NCBI RefSeq assembly: GCF_000993785.3
Contig: NZ_CP009922.3
Span: 2,728,001 to 2,792,000, forward strand
Direction: 5' to 3'
Origin: Streptomyces xiamenensis
GTDB lineage: Bacteria > Actinomycetota > Actinomycetes > Streptomycetales > Streptomycetaceae
Length of the DNA: 64,000 nucleotides
Shown: one piece after another, positions 1 to 8,812 of the stretch
How positions within the stretch are numbered: position 1 is the stretch's first letter
How the letters are laid out: each line of letters opens with the position of its first letter
Notes under the pieces: model-generated
Seen by the model: only the letters and a program-made list of their open reading frames with translations
The model's database searches: none
What the model was told of the DNA's origin: nothing
Program-made: the position numbers and the translations under genes

Positions 1-782
1 AGTGCGGATTGCAGGCCGGTGACGCCGCGGACGCCGGTGCCGGTCGCGGCGCGTACGGTGCCGGCGTCGCCGGGGGTGCGCAGCGCGGCGAGCTGGGCGC
101 GGCCGACGGTCGCCGCGTAGCCGGCCAGCGATGCGGCGACCGCCCAGCGGTCCCGGGAGCGGCGGCGCGGTCCGGCCAGGGCGGTGGCGGTGGCGGTGGC
201 CGCCGCCGCGGTTCCGGTCGCGGCCAGGGCGGCGGTGGCGGTGGCCGGGGTGGCGCCGTGCACCTCGCCGCGGCTGAGCGTGGTGACGCCCGCCGTGTGG
301 GCGGCGATCGCCAGCGCGGGCAGGGCGGCGCGGCGCGGGTCGCCGCCCGCTCCCAGCAGCACGTCCAGGCCGCGGGCCAGCGCCATGACGGCGGGTCCGG
401 CGGCGGTGCGCTGTGCCCACAGGTCGTAGGTCCAAATGGTGGCGGTCAGCGGGATCGCGACCCGCAGGGCCCGCTTGCCGCCGGCGACCGCCGACAGGGT
501 GAGGCCGGCGCCGGTGAGGGCGGCGGCCAGGCCGAGGGCCTCGAAGGCGTCCACCCGCCCGGAGGGGATGGGCCGTTCGGGGCGTTCGACGGCGTCCAGG
601 TCGGCGTCGGCGAAGTCGTTGAGGGCCATGCCCGCCAGGTAGAGGCAGACGGACGCGGCGGGTGCGGCCCAGGTGCGGCCGCCGTACGGCCAGCGGGCGG
701 CCGCCGCGCCGGCCAGGCTGTCGCCGGGGACGGTCAGGGCGGCGGGCAGCCGGACGAGTTCGGCGGCGTCGCGCGGCTTCAC
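1..782 (-). CDS. UbiA-family prenyltransferase, EboC-like (partial, C-terminus beyond window)
   Basis: This is a membrane prenyltransferase of the UbiA superfamily, which transfers a polyprenyl group to an acceptor. The reading frame stays open to the window edge, so the C-terminus is missing. The diagnostic Asp-rich signature is present around residue 60 (NDFADADLD followed by ERPERPIPSG), and the rest is Ala/Leu/Thr-rich hydrophobic sequence as in integral membrane proteins. The start is the GTG at 780-782, whose bases overlap the TGA of the upstream inositol-phosphate-synthase-like gene (GTGA), so the two are translationally coupled. Pairing of this UbiA subgroup with sugar or inositol-phosphate enzymes recalls the ebo gene neighbourhoods. 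The family is clear; the prenyl donor and acceptor are unknown. Confidence 0.82.
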   Translation of the reverse strand, partial: MKPRDAAELVRLPAALTVPGDSLAGAAAARWPYGGRTWAAPAASVCLYLAGMALNDFADADLDAVERPERPIPSGRVDAFEALGLAAALTGAGLTLSAVAGGKRALRVAIPLTATIWTYDLWAQRTAAGPAVMALARGLDVLLGAGGDPRRAALPALAIAAHTAGVTTLSRGEVHGATPATATAALAATGTAAAATATATALAGPRRRSRDRWAVAASLAGYAATVGRAQLAALRTPGDAGTVRAATGTGVRGVTGLQSA

Positions 783-1948
783 GCGCGGGCCCCCAGTGCC
801 GTGCACCAGTCGGTCAGCGCCTGCCACTGCCGGCCGAGGTCGTGTTCCGCGGTGCCGGCCGGGTCCTTGAAGAAGAAGCCGAGTGCGGGCAGCGGGCCGG
901 CCTCGCCCGCCTCGCGGGCCCGGGCGGCGAGCCGCACCAGGTCCAGGACGAGGGGTGCGGCCAGTGCCGAGTCGCAGCCGTTCCAGGTGAACTGGAGGGA
1001 CATGCGGGTGCCGAGGAAGCCCTCGAAGGAGACGTGGTCCCAGGCGGTCTTCCAGTCGCCGAGGTCGGCGACGTAGTCGATGTGCATCGGGCCGTCGACC
1101 GGGTGGCCCAGGATCGCCTCCAGGCCCTGGCCCTTGGTGCGCAGCTTGCTCTGTGCCGCCTCGGGGTCGGCGAGGGTGCGGCCGTCGCCACCGCCGAGCA
1201 GGTTGACGGAGGCCCAGGACCGTACGGCCAGTGCCCGGTGGGCGAACATCGGGGCCAGCGCGGACTTCAGCAGCGTCTCGCCGGTCTTGCCGTCGGAGCC
1301 GGCCCACGGCAGGCCCTCGCGCAGGGCGAGTTCGCCGAGCGCGGGCAGCTTGGGGCCGGGGCTGGGGGTGAACGCGACCACGGGGCAGCCGGCCCGGAAG
1401 GCGGCGTACGCGTACAGGGAGCTGGTGGGCAGCGGGGACTCGCCCCGGTCCAGGGCGGCCTCCAGCAGGTCCAGGCTGTGCAGTTCGGGGGTGTCGGGGG
1501 CGGGCGGTTCGGTGCTGGAGACGTCCACGACGACGACCTCGTCCAGGCCGTGCCGGTCGCGGAACGCCCGCAGGTCCTCCTGGATCCGGTCGGCCGCCGC
1601 CCGCTGGGTCTCGCCGCCGGGGCCCGCGCCGGGGCGTATCCGGTCGTCGGCCTCGGCGAGTTCGGCGCACAGCGCGCGCGCCAGGGCGGTGGGGAAGACG
1701 CCGCCGGCCGCGAGTTCCTCGGCGCGCTTGGGCAGGGAGCCCTCGCCCACCTCGTGGCCGCCGGTGATGATGCCGGTGAGGGCGGGCAGCCCGGCCGCCG
1801 CCACCTCGGGCAGTTCGCTCACGCAGCCGTCCGGCGTTCCGAGCCCGGCGCGCAGCGCGAGGGTGCCGACCGTGGCGGTGGTCGCCACCGATCCCCTGGC
1901 GCCGATGAACCACGCCCCGATGCGTGGGGTGAGCGGTGACGGTGACAT
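779..1948 (-). CDS. Inositol-1-phosphate synthase family protein
   Basis: A 389-aa protein of the myo-inositol-1-phosphate synthase (INO1) superfamily. Members isomerise glucose-6-phosphate with tightly bound NAD. The N-terminus carries a Rossmann glycine-rich loop (FIGARGSVAT, residues 14-23). A GSDGKTGETLLK segment near residue 216 corresponds to the conserved catalytic lysine and phosphate-binding region of the family. It is clearly different from the roughly 360-aa actinobacterial housekeeping Ino1. The start ATG at 1948 has a GGAGG Shine-Dalgarno at 1956-1960. It is coupled to the downstream UbiA gene by a 4-bp overlap, which suggests that an inositol- or sugar-phosphate product feeds a prenylated metabolite. 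The exact substrate is inferred. Confidence 0.75.
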   Translation of the reverse strand: MSPSPLTPRIGAWFIGARGSVATTATVGTLALRAGLGTPDGCVSELPEVAAAGLPALTGIITGGHEVGEGSLPKRAEELAAGGVFPTALARALCAELAEADDRIRPGAGPGGETQRAAADRIQEDLRAFRDRHGLDEVVVVDVSSTEPPAPDTPELHSLDLLEAALDRGESPLPTSSLYAYAAFRAGCPVVAFTPSPGPKLPALGELALREGLPWAGSDGKTGETLLKSALAPMFAHRALAVRSWASVNLLGGGDGRTLADPEAAQSKLRTKGQGLEAILGHPVDGPMHIDYVADLGDWKTAWDHVSFEGFLGTRMSLQFTWNGCDSALAAPLVLDLVRLAARAREAGEAGPLPALGFFFKDPAGTAEHDLGRQWQALTDWCTALGARA

Positions 1949-1976
1949 GTGCAGACCTCCTGGTCAGTGGTTCCGC

Positions 1977-2020
1977 CCGGGTGGCCCCGGCCCGTCGTCC
2001 CATGGGCCGGGGCCACCCGG
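1977..2020 (-). terminator. Perfect 17-bp GC-rich hairpin
   Basis: Arms 1977-1993 and 2004-2020 are perfect complements with a 10-nt loop (1994-2003). It lies just after the stop of the PQQ-type dehydrogenase gene (2077) and only 28 bp before the start codon of the inositol-phosphate-synthase-like gene. It is therefore best read as the terminator of the former, with a promoter for the latter overlapping it. It could instead act in the 5' leader of the latter. Confidence 0.7.
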
Positions 2021-2076
2021 TCAATCTCCGGTCAATACCGGTCAGTCCTGTTCAGTGACGATCATTCCCAGATCGG

Positions 2077-4218
2077 TCACGGACGTACCGGATTGAGCGT
2101 GACCTCGGCCGTACCGGTGAGCGGAGGCAGCCCGTCCACGCCGGGGTCGGTGTAACTCGCCACGAAGACACCCTTGAGGTTGTCGTGATCGGGGTCGTGC
2201 GAGTCGTCGGTGCCGGTGGTGATGGTCCCCTTGCAGCCGCGCGCCGTGGTCATCGGGTGACCGTGGTCGTCATGGCCCAGGATGTAACTGACCGTGACCC
2301 GGGCGCAGTCCACCGGCTGGTCGTCGGTGACCGTCACCTCGAACTCGATGGCGTCCCCGAACCAGAAGGAGCCGCCCGTGACCGGCTTGACGAAGCTGAC
2401 CTCCGGCGCCTCGTTCCCGATCACGATCTTGACCTCGGCGTTCGCCGACCGTCCCCGGTCACGCCCGCCGATGTCCGTCACCCGCAGCGAGGCGGTGTAC
2501 GTGCCGTTCTTCTTGTAGGTGAAGGACGGGTTCTTCTTGCGCGAGTCGATCTTGCCGTCGTTGTTGAAGTCCCAGGCGTACAGGAGCTTGTCGCCCTCCG
2601 CGTCGGACGTCCCCTCGCTGGAGAAGTTGACCGTCAGCGGCGCGTGCCCGTTCGTCACGTCGGCCGAGGCGACCGGCACCGGGGTGTGGTTGCCGTTCTT
2701 GCCGATGTAGTCGATCCGCGCCAGCTGGGCCTCGGGGTTCTCGCTGAAGAAGCCCTTGCCGTACTCAAGGACGTACAGCGCGCCGTCCGGGCCGAACTCC
2801 ATGTCCATCAGCGCGGAGAACGGCATGCCGGCCACCACGTCCTCGACGTGGCTGATGTCGGCGTTCCGGTCCAGGGTCAGGCCCCAGATCTTGTCGCGGG
2901 TGAACTCGAAGAACAGCGGCTTGCCCGCGTACTCCTTCGGCCAGGCCCGCGACCCCGGCAGGTTGGCGGTGATCCGGTTGTACTCGTACACCGGGCCGGC
3001 CATCGGGCCGATGCCGCCCGCGCCCAGCTCCGGGAACGCGTCCTCCTGGTCATACCCGTACAGCAGCTGCGCCGGCTCCACCGGGGGCAGCTCGCGCAGC
3101 CCGGTGTTGCGCGGCGAGTCGTTCACCGGCGCGGCGCAGTCGAAGGGCTCCCCGGAGACACCGGTCGCGAAGTCGTACTCCACGTACGGCATGTCGGGCG
3201 AGACACAGTACGGCCAGCCGTGGTTGCCGGCCTGCCGCGCGGCGACCCACTTGCCGGTGCCGGCCGGGCCGCGCTGCGGGTTGTCCACCCGGGCGTCCGG
3301 CGAGTAGTCGGCGACGAACAGGGTGTCGTCGCGCGGGTCGATCTCGATCCGGAACGGGTTGCGCAGCCCCATCAGATAGATCTCGGGCCGGGCGTTCTCC
3401 GTCCCGGGCTTGAACAGGTTGCCGCGCGGGATGGAGTACGAGCCGTCCCGGTTGACCTTGATGCGCAGCACCTTGCCGCGCAGGTCGTTGGTGTTGGCGG
3501 AGGTGCGCTGCGCGTCGTAGGCCGGGTTGCGGTCCGCGCGCTCGTCGATCGGCGTGTAGCCGGCCGAGTCGAACGGGTTGGTGTCGTCGCCGGTGGACAG
3601 GTACAGGTTGCCCGCCCGGTCGAAGACGATGTCGCCGCCGACGTGGCAGCAGATGCCCCGGTCGGCCTCGACCTCGATGATCTGCTGCTCGGTGCTCAGG
3701 TCCAGGGTGTTGCCGCGCAGCTGGAAGCGGGAGAGGCGGCTGACGCCCTCGAACGGCGCGAAGTCCTCGGGGGTGCCGGTGATGGGCGCGTCGCCCTCGT
3801 TGACGTCCGGGGTCGCCGGGTCATCGGCGGGGGTGTCCAGCGGAGGCGCGTAGTAGAGGTACACCCAGCGGTTGGTGATCCCGTTGAAGCCGGGGTCGAT
3901 GGCGACGCTCTGCAGGCCCTCCTCGTCGTGGGTGTACACGTCGAGCTGGGCGGCCAGGGTGTTGAGCCCGTTCCACGGGTTGTTGAGCCACACCTCCCCG
4001 CCACGGGTGGTGTGCAGCACGCGGCCGTCCGGGAGGACCGCCAGGTCGATCGGCTCGCCCGGGCTGTCGTTGAGGGTGACCTTCTGGAACTCGGAGGTCG
4101 GGGCCGGGGGGTTGGGCTCCGGGTGCGCGCCGTCATGGGCGGTCGCCGCGGCGGGTACGCTCAGCAGAGCGGCCGCCATCACCGCCACCCAGGCGGTCAG
4201 GGTCTTTTTTCTTCGCAT
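2077..4218 (-). CDS. Secreted PQQ-dependent sugar dehydrogenase-like protein with PKD domain
   Basis: A 713-aa exported protein. Residues 1-30 are a Sec signal peptide (RRKK, hydrophobic core, AAATAHD). Residues about 35-490 form the six-bladed beta-propeller of the soluble glucose/aldose dehydrogenase family (PQQ as cofactor), with GGDIVFDRAGNLYLSTGDD, RGKVLRIKVNRDGSY and GLRNPFRIEIDP typical of it. A PKD domain follows (about 510-600; FSSEGTSDAEGD, YAWDFNNDGKIDS), then a second Ig-like module to the C-terminus. I place the start at the ATG at 4218, just before the signal peptide; the frame runs open upstream but that part is not credible. It follows the ABC/epimerase genes on the same strand behind a hairpin. 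It probably oxidises an extracellular sugar; the substrate is unknown. Confidence 0.85.
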   Translation of the reverse strand: MRRKKTLTAWVAVMAAALLSVPAAATAHDGAHPEPNPPAPTSEFQKVTLNDSPGEPIDLAVLPDGRVLHTTRGGEVWLNNPWNGLNTLAAQLDVYTHDEEGLQSVAIDPGFNGITNRWVYLYYAPPLDTPADDPATPDVNEGDAPITGTPEDFAPFEGVSRLSRFQLRGNTLDLSTEQQIIEVEADRGICCHVGGDIVFDRAGNLYLSTGDDTNPFDSAGYTPIDERADRNPAYDAQRTSANTNDLRGKVLRIKVNRDGSYSIPRGNLFKPGTENARPEIYLMGLRNPFRIEIDPRDDTLFVADYSPDARVDNPQRGPAGTGKWVAARQAGNHGWPYCVSPDMPYVEYDFATGVSGEPFDCAAPVNDSPRNTGLRELPPVEPAQLLYGYDQEDAFPELGAGGIGPMAGPVYEYNRITANLPGSRAWPKEYAGKPLFFEFTRDKIWGLTLDRNADISHVEDVVAGMPFSALMDMEFGPDGALYVLEYGKGFFSENPEAQLARIDYIGKNGNHTPVPVASADVTNGHAPLTVNFSSEGTSDAEGDKLLYAWDFNNDGKIDSRKKNPSFTYKKNGTYTASLRVTDIGGRDRGRSANAEVKIVIGNEAPEVSFVKPVTGGSFWFGDAIEFEVTVTDDQPVDCARVTVSYILGHDDHGHPMTTARGCKGTITTGTDDSHDPDHDNLKGVFVASYTDPGVDGLPPLTGTAEVTLNPVRP

Positions 4219-4270
4219 TGCATCCCCAATTGGTGCAGTGACTTGCGGAGTGGGCCGGCGGTTCCAAGCC

Positions 4271-4298
4271 CGTGCTGTCCGTGCCGTCGGACAGCACG
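4271..4298 (-). terminator. Hairpin between epimerase and PQQ dehydrogenase genes
   Basis: A perfect 11-bp inverted repeat (4271-4281 with 4288-4298, 6-nt loop TGCCGT) lies 94 bp downstream of the epimerase stop and about 50 bp upstream of the signal-peptide gene. It is probably a partial terminator splitting the cluster into two transcription units. Confidence 0.6.
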
Positions 4299-4391
4299 GC
4301 TTCCCGGCGGCGGTCATCCGGCCGCCGCCAGGAGCACGTGGGGTGGTACGGGTCAGGCTCCGGGCGTGCCGCCCGGGGCCGTCGCGCGCGG

Positions 4392-5363
4392 CTACTTGCG
4401 GCGCAGGTAGCCGTAGCCGACGCGCGCGGTCTCGATCGGCGTCACATCGGGGCGGTCGTTCTCCACGATGTACTCCTTGACCTGGTGCGCCTTGAAGATC
4501 CTCGGGAAGTCGATGATCCCGGTGCCCAGGTCGGAGGTGTCGCCGTCGGTGGCACTGCGGTCCTTGACGTGGTACTGGAGCACGCTCTGCGGGGCGGCCC
4601 GGATTACGTCCAGCGAGAAGCCCTCCACGTCGCGCTCGCCCAGCTCGACGGCGGCGGTCACCGTCCAGTAGAGGTCGATCTCCAGGTGGACGTAGCGCGG
4701 GTCGAGTTCGGCGGTCAGGATGTCCCAGGGGGTACGGCCGCGGCCCAGGTCGGTGGTGAACTCGTGGGCGTGGTTGTGGTACCCGTAGCGGATCCCGGAG
4801 CGGCAGGCGGCGCGCGCCTCGACGTTCATCCGCTCCGCCCAACGCTGCCAGTCAGCGGCGTTGGAGGAGGCCAGGTAGGGCACGTTCATGTACTTCTGGC
4901 CCAGGATCCGGGCGTTGTCGATCTTCGTGCGCAGCGCCTCGTCGGTCTCGCTGATGCCCTCGTGGCTGGAGGTGGTGCGGATGCCGAGACGGTCGTGGAA
5001 GCGGCGCAGTTCACGGGCGGTCCGGCCGTGGTAGCCCGCCTGCTCGACCTTGTTGTAGCCGATGCGGGACAGCTCGCGCAGCGTCGCGTCGTACCCGGGC
5101 TCACCGCCCAGCGAGTCGCGCAGCGTGTAGAGCTGGATGCTGATCTGGCCCGGGGGGACCAGCGGCTTGCGGCCGTTGCCGTGGCCGGGACCGCCCTGCA
5201 CGGTCGCGGCCGGGCTCGCCGCGAGCGCGGTGGCGGCACCGCCGGCGGCCAGCGCGCCGGCGCCGAGCGCGACGGCCGCGCCGCGCAGCATCGAGCGGCG
5301 GCCCATGCCGCGCGCGGCCAGTGACTGGGTGAGCGTTCTGTCTCCGTCGAATCCGTAGCACAT
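4392..5363 (-). CDS. Tat-exported sugar phosphate isomerase/epimerase (xylose isomerase-like TIM barrel)
   Basis: A 323-aa member of the xylose-isomerase-like TIM-barrel superfamily (AP endonuclease 2 fold). The N-terminus has a twin-arginine signal (GRRSMLRG, Arg 22-23, then an Ala/Gly hydrophobic stretch), so the enzyme should act outside the membrane. Catalytic-domain landmarks are QLYTLRDSLGG, a YHNHAHEF segment and HLEIDLYW, which supply the usual metal-binding His/Glu/Asp residues. The ATG at 5363 has a good AGGAG 5 nt upstream; an internal ATG at 5306 would give a shorter Tat signal but lacks a ribosome site. Neighbours are a Gfo/Idh/MocA oxidoreductase and a PQQ-type dehydrogenase, which indicates oxidation or epimerisation of an unusual sugar. 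The reaction is inferred only to family level. Confidence 0.82.
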   Translation of the reverse strand: MCYGFDGDRTLTQSLAARGMGRRSMLRGAAVALGAGALAAGGAATALAASPAATVQGGPGHGNGRKPLVPPGQISIQLYTLRDSLGGEPGYDATLRELSRIGYNKVEQAGYHGRTARELRRFHDRLGIRTTSSHEGISETDEALRTKIDNARILGQKYMNVPYLASSNAADWQRWAERMNVEARAACRSGIRYGYHNHAHEFTTDLGRGRTPWDILTAELDPRYVHLEIDLYWTVTAAVELGERDVEGFSLDVIRAAPQSVLQYHVKDRSATDGDTSDLGTGIIDFPRIFKAHQVKEYIVENDRPDVTPIETARVGYGYLRRK

Positions 5364-5423
5364 GACGGCTCCTGGGGGTTGGGGGGTGGCCTACGGGGTG
5401 GGAGTGGGGGGACGGGGCGAGCG

Positions 5424-6635
5424 TCAGGGGGTGGGGACGGCGGTCCAGACGCCGTTGCCCGCGGCGCTCTCCTCCACCGCCGCCAGCAGGCGCTGCACCC
5501 GCAGGCCGTCCGCGAAGGACGGTTCGGGGTCGGTGCCTTCGGCGATGGCGGTCAGCAGGTCGACGGACTGGTGGGCGAAGGCGTGCTCGTAGCCCAGGCC
5601 GTGGCCGGGCGGCCACCAGGCGTCGAGGTAGGGGTGTTCGGCCTCGGTGACGAGGATCCGGGTGAAGCCCTGGGTGAGGGTGTCGGCGGTGGCGTCGTGG
5701 AAGTGCAGGACGTTGAGGTCCTCCAGGTCGAACGCCAGGCTCCCGCGGGTGCCGTTGAGTTCGAGCCGCAGCGCGTTCTTGCGGCCCGTGGCGTACCGGG
5801 TCGCCTCGAACGAGGCGAGCGCCCCGCCACCCAGCCGCGCGGTGAAGACGGCCGCGTCGTCCACGGTGACCTGCCCCGTGCCGCCGCTGCCGTCCGCGAG
5901 CGGGCGTTCGCGCACGAACGTCTCGGTGAGCCCGGAGACCCCGGTGATCCACTCACCCGTGACGTACTGGGTGATGTCCACGGCGTGCGCCCCGATGTCG
6001 CCCAGCGCGCCGGACCCGGCCCGCTCGCGCGACATCCGCCAGGTGTACGGGGCGGCGGGGTCGCCCAGCCAGTCCTGGAGGTACCGGGCCCGTACGTGGC
6101 GCAGTTCGCCGATCCGGCCCTCCGCGACGAGGCGGCGGGCCAGGGTGAGGGCGGGGACCCGCCGGTAGGTGAAGCCCAGCATCGAACGGATCCCGCGGGC
6201 GCGGGCCGTCTCCGCCGCCGCCGCCATCGCCTCGGCCTCGGCGACCGAGTTGGCGAGCGGTTTCTCGCACAGCACGTGCTTGCCCGCTTCCAGCGCGGCG
6301 ATCGCGATCTCCGCGTGGGTGTCGCCCGGGGTGCAGATGTCGACGATGCCGACATCGTCGCGGGCGATGAGCGCGCGCCAGTCCGTCTCGACGACGGGCC
6401 AGTCGAACCGGTCGGCGAGGTGGCCGGCGGCGTCCCGGTTGCGGCCTCCGAGGGCGGCGAAACGCGGACGCAGCGGGGGGTCGAAGAAGCTGCGGGCGTT
6501 GCGCCAGCCCTGGGAGTGGGCCGCTCCCATGAAGCCGTAACCGATCATGCCGATGCCGATGCCGCTCCGTTCCGCGCCCCGGGGGTCATCGCCCCGGGCC
6601 GGTGGTGGCGTTGGCGTGCTGCTGAGAGAGCTCAT
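5424..6635 (-). CDS. Gfo/Idh/MocA family NAD(P)-dependent oxidoreductase
   Basis: A 403-aa cytoplasmic dehydrogenase. An N-terminal Rossmann fold carries GYGFMG at residues 32-37. The family signature HVLCEKPLA near residue 120 contains the catalytic-site lysine, followed by the C-terminal alpha/beta substrate domain (GALGDIGAHAVD). Members oxidise sugars, inositols or their derivatives. The start ATG at 6635 has an AAGGAAGG ribosome site overlapping the TAA of the sugar-binding-protein gene, so the two are in one operon. About 20 N-terminal residues before the Rossmann fold are Pro/Ser-rich and unlike the family core. The substrate is likely the sugar imported by the adjacent ABC system. Confidence 0.9.
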   Translation of the reverse strand: MSSLSSTPTPPPARGDDPRGAERSGIGIGMIGYGFMGAAHSQGWRNARSFFDPPLRPRFAALGGRNRDAAGHLADRFDWPVVETDWRALIARDDVGIVDICTPGDTHAEIAIAALEAGKHVLCEKPLANSVAEAEAMAAAAETARARGIRSMLGFTYRRVPALTLARRLVAEGRIGELRHVRARYLQDWLGDPAAPYTWRMSRERAGSGALGDIGAHAVDITQYVTGEWITGVSGLTETFVRERPLADGSGGTGQVTVDDAAVFTARLGGGALASFEATRYATGRKNALRLELNGTRGSLAFDLEDLNVLHFHDATADTLTQGFTRILVTEAEHPYLDAWWPPGHGLGYEHAFAHQSVDLLTAIAEGTDPEPSFADGLRVQRLLAAVEESAAGNGVWTAVPTP

Positions 6636-6650
6636 GAAGGCTGGCCTTCC

Positions 6651-7688
6651 TTAGGACTCGAAACCCATCGGGGTGTACTGGTCGAGGTTGTCGGCCGTCA
6701 CGACGGGGGCGTCGAGCACGATGCGGCGCGGGACTTCGATCTGGACGAGGTCGGACAGGCCGCGGTTCTGGGCGATGAGACGGGCGAGCTTGATGCCGTC
6801 GCCGGCCTGGGTGGCCGGGTAGATGACGGTGGCCTCCATCTCGCCGGCCTCGATCCAGCGCATGGCGTTGGCGGAGCCGGCGCCGCCGATGAAGAAGAAC
6901 TCGTCGCGCTCGGCGTTGTCGAAGGCGGCCTTGACGCCGACGCCCTGGTCGTCGTCGTGGTTCCAGATGATGTCGATCTCGGGCGCCGCCTGGAGCAGGT
7001 TGGAGGCGACGCGCTCCCCCGAATCGACGGTGAACTCGGCGGCGACGCGGTTGTCCACGTCCTGGCCGCAGTGGGCGAGGGCGTCGGCGAAGCCCTGGGA
7101 GCGTTCCTGGGTGAGCGGGAGCGAGTCGATGCCGGCGATCTCGGCGATGACGGCGTCGTTGCCCAGGTTGTGTTCGGCGATGAGTCCGCAGGCGTACTCG
7201 CCGGCGGAGACGCCCATGCCGTAGTTGTCACCGAGGAGGGTGAGACGCGCGGCGGCCTCGTCGGAGAACTCGCGGTCCACGTTGACGACCGGGATACCGG
7301 CCTCCATCGCCTGGGTGGCCACCTCGGTCAGGGCGGCGCCGTCGGTGGGCAGCAGGACGATGGCGTCCACCTTGTCGTTGATGAACGTCTCGATGTGGCT
7401 GATCTGGGCGCTGGGGTCGTTGGTGCCCTCGGCGACCCGCAGTTCGACGTCCTCGTACTGGGCGGCGGCCTCTTCGGCGAAGGTGTTGATGGCGGCCAGC
7501 CAGCCGTGGTCGGCCTGCGGCCCCGAGAAGCCGATGACGACGTTCTCGCCGGGGTCGTCGTTGGAGCTGACGGTGGTGGAACCGCCGTCGCCGTCGCCGG
7601 TGTCGGTGGAGTTGCTGGTGCAGGAGGCCAGCAGGCCGGCGGTGGCGAGGGCGGCACAGGCCAGAGCGGCTTTTCTGGGCATGGACAT
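6651..7688 (-). CDS. Sugar ABC transporter substrate-binding lipoprotein (RbsB-type)
   Basis: A 345-aa periplasmic-binding-like protein of the ribose/galactose group (cluster B type 1). A lipobox LLASC places the lipidated Cys at residue 23, followed by a Ser/Gly/Asp-rich linker. The fold starts at VIGFSGPQADHGWLAAI, and a DAIVLLPTDGAALTEV segment is characteristic of the two-lobe periplasmic fold. It captures the sugar outside the membrane and delivers it to the permease encoded upstream in the operon. It is separated from the permease gene by 83 bp and is closely followed by the oxidoreductase gene. The ligand cannot be predicted from sequence alone. Confidence 0.93.
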   Translation of the reverse strand: MSMPRKAALACAALATAGLLASCTSNSTDTGDGDGGSTTVSSNDDPGENVVIGFSGPQADHGWLAAINTFAEEAAAQYEDVELRVAEGTNDPSAQISHIETFINDKVDAIVLLPTDGAALTEVATQAMEAGIPVVNVDREFSDEAAARLTLLGDNYGMGVSAGEYACGLIAEHNLGNDAVIAEIAGIDSLPLTQERSQGFADALAHCGQDVDNRVAAEFTVDSGERVASNLLQAAPEIDIIWNHDDDQGVGVKAAFDNAERDEFFFIGGAGSANAMRWIEAGEMEATVIYPATQAGDGIKLARLIAQNRGLSDLVQIEVPRRIVLDAPVVTADNLDQYTPMGFES

Positions 7689-7771
7689 GACTGTCTCCGA
7701 GCGAGAGAGAGGTGAGGACAGGCAAAGCGGGTGGTACGGGTGGTGCGCGTGGCGCGGGGGAAACCGCGTCG

Positions 7772-8812
7772 CTAGGGCGTACTGCCCCGGGAGGCCACCC
7801 GCTGCTGGAGCAGCACGGCGACGACGATGATCGCGCCCTTGGCGACCATCTGGGTCGAGGTGTCAAGGTTGTTGAGCACGAACACATTGGTCAGCGTCAC
7901 GAAGATCAGCACCCCGAAGACGGTGCCGACGACTGTTCCCCGTCCGCCGCTGAGCAGCGTGCCACCGATCACCACGGCGGCGATGGCGTCGAGTTCGTAC
8001 AGCCCGCCGTGGGTCGAGGTGCCGGCCGTCGTGCGGGCCAGGATCATCACCGCGGCCAGACCGCAGGCCAGACCGAGCAGGACATAGAGGATCGTGGTGT
8101 GGCGCCGGACATCGATCCCGGCCAGCCGGGCGGCCTCCGGGTTGCCGCCGACCGCGAGAGTGCGGCGGCCGAAGGTGGTGCGGTTGAGCAGCACCCAGCC
8201 GCCCACCGCCACCAGCGCGAAGATGATGACGAGCACCGGGACGCCCAGCACCTTGCCACCGAAGAAGTCGATCAGGCCGCGCTCGGTGAGCACCTGGGTC
8301 TTCTTGTCCGAGATGAGCTCGGCGAGACCGCGGGCCGCGGCCATCATCGCGAGGGTGACGATGAACGGCGCCATCTTCCCGTACGCGATCAACAGGCCGT
8401 TGACGAGACCGGCAGTGGCGCCCACCAGCAGCGCGGTGGTCACGATCACGATCCAGTGGAAGTCGGCCGCCATCTGCTGGGTGGCGAGCGTGGTGGCCCA
8501 GACCGAGGCCAGCCCCACCAGGGCGCCCACCGACAGGTCGATGCCGCCGCCGGTGATGACGAACGTCATGCCGACGCTGATCACACCGATGATCGACGCC
8601 GCCCGCAGGATCGTCATCATGTTGTCGAAGGAGCCGAACCGGTCGCCGACCGTCGCCAGGCCGATCACGCACAGCACCAGCAGGGCGACGACCAGGCCGA
8701 GATTGCGTCCGGCGGAGCTGCCGAGCAGGGCGCCGATCCGGGTCTTCCCGCTGGGCGGGGCCGGGGGCGCGGCGCCGTCCGGCGCCTGTTGGGCGTGGGT
8801 CTGCGCGGTCAC
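7772..8812 (-). CDS. Sugar ABC transporter permease (RbsC-type)
   Basis: A 346-aa integral membrane permease of the branched-chain amino-acid/ribose transporter family (BPD_transp_2). About eight to ten hydrophobic segments are visible. The typical GGGIDLSVGALVGL motif near residue 90 and GGNPEAARLAGI near residue 210 match RbsC-type permeases. The start is GTG at 8810-8812, overlapping the TGA of the ATPase gene (GTGA), so the two are translationally coupled. It works with the adjacent ATPase and lipoprotein. Confidence 0.93.
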   Translation of the reverse strand: MTAQTHAQQAPDGAAPPAPPSGKTRIGALLGSSAGRNLGLVVALLVLCVIGLATVGDRFGSFDNMMTILRAASIIGVISVGMTFVITGGGIDLSVGALVGLASVWATTLATQQMAADFHWIVIVTTALLVGATAGLVNGLLIAYGKMAPFIVTLAMMAAARGLAELISDKKTQVLTERGLIDFFGGKVLGVPVLVIIFALVAVGGWVLLNRTTFGRRTLAVGGNPEAARLAGIDVRRHTTILYVLLGLACGLAAVMILARTTAGTSTHGGLYELDAIAAVVIGGTLLSGGRGTVVGTVFGVLIFVTLTNVFVLNNLDTSTQMVAKGAIIVVAVLLQQRVASRGSTP

